From the NCBI GenBank assembly GCA_022605955.1, contig JAKCOZ010000003.1:10921331-10985330 (forward strand): a stretch of 64,000 nucleotides of DNA, given 5' to 3'. A model generated the notes under the pieces. It saw nothing but the letters and a program-made list of their open reading frames with translations, made no database searches and was not told the origin of the DNA. This DNA comes from Rallus limicola (taxonomy: Eukaryota > Chordata > Aves > Gruiformes > Rallidae). A program made the position numbers and the translations under genes. Positions 22,701 to 34,700 of the stretch are shown here, piece after piece; within the stretch, counting starts at the first letter, position 1; every line of letters starts with the position of its first letter.

Positions 22701-25700
22701 GGCATCATAGCCCCATGGAGGAATGGGACTGAGAGACACTGTGATTTGTTGCTGCCTGCCAGAGCAGAGATGAAGTCCGGTGGGAAGAGATTTGCCTTGG
22801 AGAAAGTCCGTGGAGGACTGGCTCTTATGGGTGAGATCCTACAGTGCAGCAGGGGGAGGTTGTGTGGAATGGATGCCCCCATCCCGGCCGAGAAGGAAAG
22901 CATCGTGCATGGGACTGACCAACGCCCCCATCTCCTAGTCCCTGCCCCCCCGTCCTGTGCTGCGAGCAGGAGAGGGGAAGAAGGGAGCAAAATCATGGCT
23001 GAAAGGGCAGTCTGCTTTAGAATGGAGGGGTGGGGGGAAGGTGTTACCGAGACCCCCATCTTCCCCAGTCCCTGCCCCTCCTGGGCTGCTACCGGGAGGG
23101 AAGAAGGGAGCAAACTTCTAACTAAAGTCTGCTAAGGAGGGAGTGGTGGGGGAAAAGTGTTTGCCTGGTTGCATTTGTTTTAAGACAGTGGTTGCACTCC
23201 TGACTGGTTTCTCACTGTTTCTCTTTAGCATAGTGTAATAAATGAGATAACTTTCTCATCAGCACTCTGTGCTGAGTCTGTGTTGCCCGCGTCATTAACG
23301 AGTTTGTCTCTTGAGCTGCTTAATATATATTTTCTCCCCTGTTCAACTAAGAAGGGGAGTAACAGACTGATTTTGGTGGGCGTCTGGCGTTTGGCCAGGG
23401 TTCAACCACCACACCAGTATGTTTTTTAGATGATCTGTTCAAACAGTTGAGGGTTTTTTGCATAGCCAGGCATCTGTACGAAACAAAAAGTGTGGCCCAG
23501 TCCTCTGAAAATGTTTTATATGGATTAAAGGTGAGAAAGAATACTGATTCTCTTGCCTCCCTTAGCCACCCATGACACAACTTCCTAAAGACTGCAAAGG
23601 GGAAAGGGAAAAGTCAGCTAGCTACCTTTCACAAATGTATACAGGGGACATAAAATTAGCTGTTTCAGATAACTGAAGAGTCATCATAAACATAATCCAC
23701 GACTTCATAATGAAAAGCAGGTTTCCTAGTGAAGAATCAGTGAAAGATTAATTTCAAGGACTTCAGTTGGTCCTCCATGAACCTAATCAGGTCAACTATC
23801 CTTAAAAGTGTCTGGGGTGCATTTTGTTTACCGTGTCTTTCCTTAGGACACTGTCTAAACTAGAGATGACAGTCAGTGACAAGAGAATCATATTGGAAAC
23901 AAAACTGAAAATTTGATCCCAATCAGAAGACATGGAAGATTTTTACAGCACATACATTGCTGTTGATAGTTGAATTTCAGGGACACACTTTCAGGTATAT
24001 GATGACATGACTTATGCTGTGCTCATCTTTCTTACCCATTCAAATTTTAGTCAACACAATCATTCTCAGAAGAGAGAAAGAAACTAAGAAGTGAGAGAAT
24101 TACGAGTGACTGGACTCTCTCCAAAATTTCCTCAGCAGGCTTTCTTCTTTTCAGACTGGTCCTGTTTCTACTAACCAGCTTCTACTAACCAAGATCCATG
24201 TTCCATTAACCACATATCTGCTCTTTCACATTCTAATTCTCTTTCCCTGTCTCCCACACCATCTCAGCATAATCTCCAGTTACTCTCATGCTTCATAATC
24301 TTGTACTCTCCGAAGCAGCTACTTGTATGGAATGACATTCAAACTACTTTAACATTGACCACTACACTATAGCCAGAACAGAACTGCAAGCATGTTTGTG
24401 AAATAGAGGTGATGTAAACCACATAAACTCTTGTTTAAGAAAAATTCTGCCTAAAATGTTCCTCAACAATACATTTTGAAGTGTTTTAATTTTCATTTTA
24501 TTTTTGTGCACTATGGACCTGAAAACAGTGGAAAACCACAATTCTAATAACTTCAAACTGGTTATTACCCATATCTTGTTAAAGAATCCTCTCCTTCTAC
24601 ATATTAAGGAGCACAGTATATTTTGTTTGGTTCAGTCTTCTCTGCTTGTCTCTTAATTGTTCTAAGATCTAAGCTAAAGCTGTGTGGAGGCCTAGGTATA
24701 CCCACACAGATTTGTATTTTACCTGTGCTATGAAGAATAACAATTCATCAACCATACATATATGTCCTTATTTTTTTTACCTTTTGTAACACTTTTTGCA
24801 AAACTGAAGCTAGATCTTTGCAATAAAGCTTGTCTTAATGAACTTGTCTGCCCATCTTGGATGGATTTGGTTTGTCAGAGCATCTACTCTAAGAAATTAT
24901 GATTTAAGCAGAAACATCTTGGAACATACATCCATATTATGCTCATATAGGCATACACTGTCTCCAGTACTCATCAGGCTTATGTGTGTACTTACTTTCA
25001 GAGTGTGCAGTGTGTTGGTCCATTCCATGGAACCTATCTGAGGTATAGCAGTAAGGAGTATGCTAGTAGCCTTATTTGCATTCTCTTTCAGTGTCTTTAA
25101 AACTTTATCCACTGAAACCTAGAAATACAAAAAACGTGATTGGTGTTTCTCAGCTTTGATAGCATGCATTTAAAATACTCAAATAAATTAATTAAAGTCA
25201 TACTCCTCTAAGTAAGAAGGTAAAGCCTTAAAATTCCACAATCGTTTCAGGTTGTAAATTTATCTCTCCTCTGTGGGAGTATGTCTGATTGTATTGTACA
25301 TAAACAGGAGATCTAAAGCTGATCCATCAGTTTGCACAGAGCTGCAAAAGGAAAAAACATCAGGCCAATTACAGGAAGAGAAGCTCATACACAGAGTACT
25401 CAAGCATCATACAACACACACCCCTGCATTCAGATAAGCAGAGATGAATGGTTTGTGAAGCAAGTTTATGAAAATGAGTAAGGTAGTAACCATTGATTCC
25501 GTTCTTACTTTCACAACAGTTCACCCAGAATAAGTCAGTGATACTGATGTAAGAACAGATTTAGTTTTGTATGTATTTGCTTATGAAAACCTACACATTC
25601 TCACCCAGATCCCTCAGGACAAGACCCAACAGAAAAAAGTTCCACTCACTGCTTCTTCATGTTCTTTCCAGCAGTCATAATCCGTTGCCATGGCAATACT

Positions 25701-28700
25701 AGCATAACTCATTCCAGCTTCCTTTGCAAGAATCACTTCAGGCACTGTGGTCATGTTGATAACATCAGCTCCCCAGCTGCGAAACATCAAGCTTTCTGCT
25801 CGAGAACTGAAACGTGGGCCTTCAATGGTGATCATTGTCCCCTTGGAATGACACCGAAGCTCAAGTTTCTTGGCAGTCTCAATAAGAACCTGAAAAACAT
25901 GCCTACATCAGGAAAAGGAAATAATTCTCCTGGTGCACTGCTTTTGCACCTCACCAAAAAACTTACCTAGAAATTAGCTTTATACAAAGCATCTAGCTTT
26001 GTATGGCTACGGATGTCCAAAACCACAAATCAGTTCCAGTTTCCTTATCCAGCAAGATAAATTAATGGTCCTACTAACAGGAATGATCTTGAACTCATCT
26101 GATTTTGTTAGTTGGATTACAGTTCCCAAGGCAAATCAAGAACATTTGAAATAGGAAATGTTTGTGTGATATTTAGGTTGTGCTTATATTGAGAACAGAA
26201 TAATGGAAAAGCTCCTGAGCACTACATTACAACATACCAGAGTCGAGCTAGTGAGAGTAATAGGAAATTTACTTTTACAAAGTAAAACTTTACAAGCCTG
26301 TATTTCAAGGAGTACCCTGGAAATCTTTAGAGAAAGTACCACCAAATTTTCCCATGCCAGTGACTCAGCTGTACATATTACATGTACCACATACTTCACA
26401 AGTCTTTATGGTTCCAACTAGGACATTGTATATTGCAGAATCATTGCAACCTTCTCTTTGTAAATGGTCCAGCTAACATCAGTTGATACAGCAGTGCATC
26501 GGTACCAGCACTTAGATACCTGTAACTCGAGTGGGAAGTGTAAAGCAACATCTGATTAAAATCATAGAATTATAGAATGCTTTGGATTGGATCTGATCTC
26601 AAAGATCATTTTGTTCTAGTGCCCCTGCCATGGCCCGGGACACCTTCCACTAGCCCAGGTTGCCCAGAGCCCCATCCAACCTGGTCTTGAACACTGCCAG
26701 GGAGGGGGCAGCCACAGATTCTCTGGGCAGCCTGTGCCAGTGACTCACTTCCCTTCACAGGGAAGAATTTCTTCCTAATGTCTAATCTAAGTCTCCCCTC
26801 TTTTAATTTAAACCCACCACCCCTTGTCCTACCACTATTCTCCTTGACAAGAAGTCTGTTGTGGTTTAGTCACAGACAGCAGCTGAGCACCATGCAGCTG
26901 CTCACTTGCTCCCCACCTCACCCCCCCTACCACCCCCAACCCACCCCCCAGGGTGGAAGAAAAAAAGAAGGACCAAGGCAAACCCCATGGGCTGGGCTAA
27001 GGACAGGTTACTGGGAGAGCAGAGAGAACAGTAACAGTGACAGGAGTTTACAACAAAATACACAAAACTGGTGACACACGGTGCAGTTTCTTGCTGACCT
27101 GCACAACTCAGGGGGTACAGTGCAGAGCTGTCCCAAAACCTGACTGTACCCAAACCGCGCATCCTGGAGCTGTGTGCTTCTTCCCCATCAGCCCCACTTT
27201 ATGCTGAGCATGATGTAATTGGCATGGAATAGCTCCTTTGGCCAGTTTGGGTCACCCATCCTGTCTGTGTCCCCTCACAGCTCCCTGGGTGCCCCCACCA
27301 GCAGGAGAAGCTGAAAAGCCCCTGACTGCTTGGCAGTAACTAAAACACCCCTGTGTTATCAGCACTGCTCTCATCCTGACTCCCAAACAGCACTACACCA
27401 GCTGCTAGAAAGAAAATTAACTCTATCCTAGACAAACCCAGAACACAGCCCCTCTTAAGCTTTCCTCTAGGACCTGTTAGGTACTGGAAAGCTGCTATAA
27501 GGTCTCCCCAGAGCCTTCTCTTCTCCACGCTGAACAAGCCCTACTCAGCTGGCTTTTATAAGAGAGGTGCTCCAGTCCTTTGATGACCTTTGTAACCTCC
27601 TCTGGACTCACTCCAACAGCTCCAAGTCTTTCTTGTACTGTGGACCACAGTGCCTGATGCAGTACTCCAGGTATGGTCTCACCAGATCACAGAATCACAG
27701 AATTGTAGGGGTTGGAAGGGACCTCGAGAGATCATTGCGTCCAACCCCCCTGCCAAAGCAGCTCCCCAGCTCATATTGCACAGACAGGCGTCCAGACGGG
27801 ACCTGAATATCTCCAGAGAAGGAGACTCCACCACTTCCCTGGGCAGCCTGTCCCAGGGCTCTGTCACCCTCACTGTGGAAAAGTTCTTCCACATGTTGGT
27901 GCAGAACTTCCTGTGCTCCAACTTGCAGCCATTGCCCCTTGTCCTGTCTCCACAGACCACTGAAAAGGGGCTGGCCATTTCCCCTTGTGTCCCACACTTA
28001 TGATATTTATAACCATTAATAAGGTCCCCCCTTATTAAAAGAAGACATTGTAAGGTCTTCTTTTCTCAAGGCTGAACAGTCCCAGCTCACTCAGCCTTTC
28101 CTCATAGGGGAGATGCTCCAGGCCCTTAATCATCTTTGTAGCCCTCCTCTGGACTCTCTCCAGGAGATCCCTGTCCTTTTTATACCAGGGAGCTCAGAAC
28201 TGGACACAATACTCCAGGTGGGGCCTGACCAGGGCAGAGCAGAGGGGGAGGATCACCTCCTTTGACCTGCTGGCCACACTCCTCCTGATGCACCCCAGGA
28301 TCCCATTGGCTCTCTTAGCCCCCAGGGCACACTGCTGGCTCATGGCCAACCTGTCATCAACCAGGACCCCCAGGTCCTTCTCCACAGAGCTCTTCTCCAG
28401 CAGGTCATCCCCCAGCCTGTACTGATACAGTCGGTTGTTCCTTCCCAGGTGCAAGACTCTACACTTGCTTTTGCTGAACCTCATCTGGTTTCTCCCTGCC
28501 CAGCTCTCCAGCCTGTCCAGGCCTCACTGGATGGCAGCGCAGTGTTCCTGTGTGTCAGCCACTCCTCCCAGCTTTGTATCATCAGCACTTGCTGAGGGTG
28601 GATGCTATTCCCTCATCAAGGTCGTTGATGAAGATATTAAACAGGACTGGACCCAACACCGAGCCCTGGGGAACACCGCTAGTCACAGGCCTCCAGTCAC

Positions 28701-31700
28701 ACTCTGCTCCACTGATCACCACCCTCTGAGCTCGGTCTGACAGCCAATTCTCAACCCACCTCACTGTCCTCTCATCTATCCCAATGCTCTCTCAGCTTTG
28801 CTATCAGGATGTCATGGGAGACAGTATCAAAAGCCTTGCTGAAGTCAAGGTAGATGACATCCACTGCTCTCCCTCCATCCCCCCAGCCGGTGATGACATC
28901 ATAGAAGGCTATGGGATTGGTTGAGCACGATCTCCCCTTGGTGAATCCATGCTGACTCCTCATGACCTTCTTCTCTTCCACTTTACAGATGTCACAGTTT
29001 TGCACAGCTGGGTGCTGGGAGAGAACAGGGGGCTGGGAGAGAACAGGGGGCTGCAGAGATGGCTGCTGTGAGAAGCAGCAAGAAGCTCTCTGCAGGTCCC
29101 AGAGAGTAAACATCAGCCGACTCAAGGCCACAGTCATTCCTGATCAAGGCTGAGCCCATCAGTGATGGTCACAGTGCCTCTGGGAATCACACATAGGAGA
29201 AAAAAAAAAACCACAGCCAGTTGCATTTTGCCACCCTAGATGGGAGTGAGAAGATGTAAGGAGCTGTGCAGACACCAAGGCGGGGGAGGGTGGGGGAGGC
29301 GTCCCAGGTGCCAGAGAGAAAGATGCCCCAGCAGCCTGAGGAGAAACCCATGGTGGAGCGGGTGTCCCCCCACAGCCCATGGAAAAGGCTGAGACCCCAC
29401 CTGCAGCCCGTGGAGAGGCCCTGCACTGGTGCAGGTAGAGACATTCAGGAGATGCTGTGACCTGTGTTGGAGCAAGCCCCTGCCAGCACTTGCAGCCCAT
29501 GGAGAGAGATGGAGACACAGAGATGAGTGAGAGAGAGAGAACCATAATGGAGCAGGTTTGCTGGAAGGGAAGGCTTGTGACTCCATGGAGGATACGGCTG
29601 GAGCAGTCTGGACCTGAGAGACTGAGAGACATTCTGTGTTTTGTGACTGCACCTCATGGCAGTCACCCACACTGGGGCAGCTGGTGAAGAGCTGAAGCCC
29701 CGTGGGAAGGGACTCACGTTGGAGAAGTTTGTGGAGGACTGTCTCCTGTGGGAGAGAACCCATGGTGCAGCAGGGGAAGGGGGTGAGGAATGCCCCCCCC
29801 CCATCTGAGAAGAAAAGCAACTTACAAGGAACTGACCAAAACCCCGTTCCCCCTTCTCTGCCCCTCCCCATGCCACAATGGGGGGAAGAAGGGAGTAAAA
29901 TCATGATGCCAGTGAAGTCTGCTATGGGAGGGGTGGGGAGAGGTGCTTGTAGACCTGCTTGCACTTCTCACAAGCTGACTCTGGTGTTACTTGGTATGTG
30001 GTGCAGTGTAATAAATGAGTTTTCTTTCCTTTCTTCTGTGTTGAGTCTGTTTTGCCCATGACGCTGATTGCAGAATGATCTCTCCCTGTCTTTATCCTGA
30101 CTCCTAAGTCACTCAATATGTATTTTCTCCCCTGTCCAGCTGGAAAGAGAGCAATAGAGTGGCTTTGATGGGAGTCTGGCCTCCAGCCAGGGCCAAACCA
30201 CCACATAAGACTATCAAAAGAAAAGCAAAGCTTGAAAAGATGTACAAAAGCAGCATGAAAAATTGTGAGAGGATAGAAAAGACCTTCATAACAGCAGCAG
30301 TGAAAACCTAGTCTGACATCTGACACCACTAGAACTTGTCTTGTCAGCATCATAACCTTCACATAAGCCAAGAGGCACAGCCTCCCTCCAAAATGCTGCA
30401 AGAAACCTGCATTCCTGCTGGCTGGTTGACCTGCTATACATGGATGCAAGAAGTAGCAATGTTATGTAACCTTGTAGGGTCCCTCCTTACTGGCATGTGG
30501 ATCACTGGATTGTGTGGAGCAGCACAAGCACACATAATGCTGGAGTACCCACATCTCCCACAGCAGGTGTGTGTGAACAGGTAAACCTGCACTCCCAGAA
30601 GAGTGTGGGTGTACCCCACATGTGCTGGGGAAGGGTATTTGTACATGCCACTGTGTAAGTGTGTCTCTAAAGGTAAGCACAGCGTCTAAGAATTAGCCAC
30701 AGATGGACACTTAGACATTTGTATGTGTTTATTACCACACTGTTAATCTAGTATTAATCATGCCTAATATTGTGGTTTATGGCTGATATTAATTCTGAAT
30801 GTGTGATATACTGATTTGCCAGTTAATTACACATTGTTAATAAATTAACAGATGTCCTGGTCCTGGACACGCCAGAGTCAACCTCCCCAGCAGGGAGTTA
30901 GGGAGAGGTGCTTTGGGGTACCTCCAGGGCAGTCTGAGTGTGGCTGGAGTGTTAGGTCAGTCCTTGTGTTGGGCAGTACTGTGTTATTGTTGGGTCCTGA
31001 GGTACTCTGTGTTGTCACTGGGTGTCAGTGAAATTTGCTGCAGGCTGTTATTGTTTCTCTTTCACGGTCATTTTGTCAGTAAACTGTTCATATCCCAACC
31101 CAAGGAGGCTCTGCCTGTTTCTGTTCAGGGACTGAGTGAGCAGGATTCTCACTGCTCAGCCATTGCTTGGGGCTGAACCACCACAATAGACAACTTCAAC
31201 TGGGACTTAAACCATAGTTGAGCAGTATTTTCCCAAAACTCCTTACAAAGTTCCAACTTTACTCCCTACAGGATGTTGCAGTGACCCTCAGTTTCTGAAA
31301 GCAGCTATAGCCAAGGCACTCTCTACATTAGTAAAAAATCTGCAAAGAAGAGATAAACTCCTTGAAGGTTCTCATTTACTTTACAGACCATAAAGCAAAT
31401 AAAGCAGAGTAATTTCATATATTTGTACAAATACAATTTCATAGAATTGTTTTAGATGTTTTAATGCAAAACTTCATAAATCATCTATGACATTAATAGT
31501 TTTGGCTTTATTATTATTGCATTTATCTACAGAATTAACTTGAATTCGGATAAACAGGTCTGAAATGATCCAAACAATTCAACAATTTTCAGGGATAGTT
31601 CCAGGAAAAAAGTCACATATCTGGTATTTTCAAATGATGTGAAAGTATCACTTTTCAGCCTCACCAAAAGTTCAAAACCACATGTTATTTAAAACATCTG

Positions 31701-34700
31701 TTAGGCTGATTAGAATGCATAGGCTAATGAGATAATGATCACATGTGAGACTGGGAAGTACCTAAATGTTTTTTCTCTGTTTGAAAAGGAGCATTTCTCC
31801 ATTGGCTTTTCAAAAAATGTAATATTTAAAGAACATTGTCTCTAGCGAATTAACAACTGAATGAAAACCAGCCTTGCTGTACATCTCTTGCAACCTCAGG
31901 AAATGGCTTTTATATATATCTACTTACCTTATGTAAAAAAACAGAAAGAGACACAGTATGAAGTATGGCTGGTAACTTCAGTAATAAATCTGGTTTTAAT
32001 CCATTTCAGAAAGTACAGTTAGCTCTCAACAAACTCCTTGCATCTGTCGTGACATGACATCATACTCAAAGCTAGTAAGAACTATGTGCCAACTGGTCTT
32101 TGGTAAGAGCAAGTGGCTAGGCTCTCGTTGCATGAAAAATGTAAAGTATTTTGCATAACTTGCTGCTCAGTGGAAGAAAGGCAAAAACATACAGATGTGT
32201 AACCTGCACTGTTTTGTTTCCTCATGAGATTTAAAATGTCTTTACTTCAATGACAAAACACCTTGATTCCCAGCGCACTGAAGCACCGCTCTAACAGTGC
32301 TGTGGACCTGCTGGTGGACATCTTGAAATGACACTGTATGGCCAGCTAACAAAAATCACCTGTGATGACACTGCAGTGAAGTGGTGACAAGTGTAGAACA
32401 GCTCAGTAGCACAAACATTTGTACATGCTTTGCGTACAGATTGGGCTGCCTGCTTTACAATTCAGCTTTGTCCTGCTCAGTGCAGTAACTGACTGCACAG
32501 ACAGCAAGCCTCTTAGATGGATATGACTGATTCTGCACACATTCCTGTGCCCCTGGAGAACATAGGTCCTAGCTGCTTCTGATCAGAGCATTCCACAGTA
32601 GCATAAAATAAGCTATTTCAATCTTCACCTTCCCTTTTCCTTATGTCTCAGAATATGCTAAGGTGACACATTTAATCACAGATAGCTTATAAAGGTTTGA
32701 AAAACAGAGCAGTGTTACACACTGATTAATCTAAGTGTTTTTGAAGGCTGAAAATCTTGACGAGACAAATCTAAGAGTAACAGTTGAGAACAAAATGCTA
32801 CTGTAATTTGTCTTGTTTCTACATTTAACATTAAGTGTTGACTTTCCACTACCAGGCACTGTTGCAATGCACAAAAGCATAAATGCAATACTGTAATTTC
32901 TGTGAATGCTAAAGTACTATTTGATAAAGTCTTTGTATTAAGTATGTAGAGTGCCTCTACCATAGGTGCAGTTTTTTTCAGAAAAAAAAGAACTGATTCC
33001 TGATTCTACCTTCCTGCTTTATCCACTTGGTTGCTCTCTTGGGTTGTTACTTGATTCATAAAGGTATTTTATCCTGTTACTAAGAACCCAGGGAAATCTA
33101 GGTTGCCAACTGACATCTTCTGCGTATCTTCCTTAGGAAGACAGCTCCTACAGACACAAGATCTTTTAATTCCCATGCTGTATTTCCCAACTGTTGTATT
33201 TTCCCTTACTACTGTGATGTATCTGAGAAACAGGAGTAAAGAGATGCAGGTTGGCTTTACGTCGTAAGAGTTCATAATTAGACTACTACATCATGAATAA
33301 GTGCCATCAGCTTGCATATTGTAAGAATGCATTATTAGACTACTGCATCATGAATGAGTACCATAAAAATAAAATTTCTAAATAGTGTTACAAAATTCAC
33401 TGACCTCTCTGGTTTTGGTGCAGAACGGCTCTGCCATTGGAATATGACATACTCCTGGAAGGCTGGAATGCTGCCCGTCGTATAAAGTACAATGTCTTTT
33501 AGTTGTCCTAGAAAAGCAAAAAACATGCTCAGAAAGAACAGGGAGAAAATAAAACAGAGAGTAAGAAATTTACAGAAATCCAAAAATACAACATAAAAAT
33601 ATGTGCATGATATTAACAGCTATGTGGTTTGCTGCTAAATAGACCTTTCAGGAATGAGTTTGAGAGTATAGCATTGTTACTCTGGTATGGACTGGCAATT
33701 ATTTGGAGAAAAAAGAAATCAGCTAAATTTAATAATCAGGAAAGAATCTTGGGAAAAAAAAAAAAGAACACAATATATTTCAGGAAGGGAGAGAATCGAG
33801 TCTGAGTTAACCACAGAGCTAGTCAAAATAAAGCTTGTTCATATAATTGCATTCTACATTGAAAGGATGGGAACAGTTTCCTGAGCAAGAGAGGTCTGAG
33901 TTCAACCAGAACAGGATGTCTTCATATTCTCAGAAAGATTACACACACTGGCAGCTTGCAAACAGAAGAATCTTTCTTCTCCCTTCTTTCAGTTGAGAAA
34001 ATGTTTCCTTGCATAGAAATGGTCAGGCATGCTGGAGAAATGACCATCCAGCATGTAATTCTGACAACTGCTAGAACTTCTACCTGCTATCACTTTACCT
34101 TCACTCTCTCAAGTTAATTCAGCCAACTGGATAGTGAAAAACCTCTGGAACAAAATTAAATGAGACATTCACTACTTCTCCCCTGTGTGTCACATACTGT
34201 ACTTCACAGGAGAAAAGTAAGGCAACAGCCAAAGGCAAGCCACAGTTGAAACACAAAATTTCTGCTGGTAATACTATTCACAACAGTTGCCTACCCAAGT
34301 TACCAGCAAATATTTAAAAGAAGGTTTTAAATATAAGTTACATGTTAGAATAGATTTGGGAAAAAAAAAAAAAAAAAGAGCTAATCAGGTAGTTTTAAGG
34401 ATGAGATTATAAAACAGGAAAAGAGATCAGTGAATTAAAAACATATGCAAAATGGGATACAGCTGTTAAAACTGGTTGAAACACTGGTATTAATTTTTCC
34501 TTTACGGGATACTGAATAGCTGCAAATAGAATGTATCTGATTTAACTCGCTTTTTTCACTGTCTGATAATGAATTATTTAGAATTGGAGGAAATGGGAAA
34601 AGTCATAATCCATTTCCTGCATTACAGTATTTCAGATATTGTTAGTCAGGTCCTTTCACTCAGGAAAGTCCTGAGGAAAGATCACACACGTGTATTAATC

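Larger units (their letters stand above)
16800..24995 (-). other. MTAP: MTAP intron 7
   Basis: 8.2 kb intron containing an LTR with a nested CR1 (17071-18706), a CR1 (21313-22019) and a solo LTR (22241-23413). The remaining parts (18707-21312 and 23414-24995) are AT-rich and hold no exon or RNA gene I can support; a 127-residue frame at 20061-20444 (+) has no recognisable similarity. Confidence 0.9.
25890..33404 (-). other. MTAP: MTAP intron 5
   Basis: 7.5 kb intron carrying two stacked CR1 copies (26562-28989), an LTR inside the first (26860-27447), a full-length LTR (28990-30205) and a shorter LTR (30853-31185). Between 31186 and 33404 it is AT-rich with no exon or RNA gene recognised. Intron 6 (25119-25649) is 531 bases without repeats I recognise. 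Confidence 0.9.

Noticed and set aside
29236..29964. 242-residue minus-strand frame and neighbours in the LTR at 28990-30205
   Set aside because: They lie wholly within a noncoding LTR; similar frames recur in the sister LTRs because of the shared repeat sequence.
28985..30210. Target-site duplication around the LTR at 28990-30205
   Set aside because: Flanks ACAGA and TAAGA match at only three of five bases.
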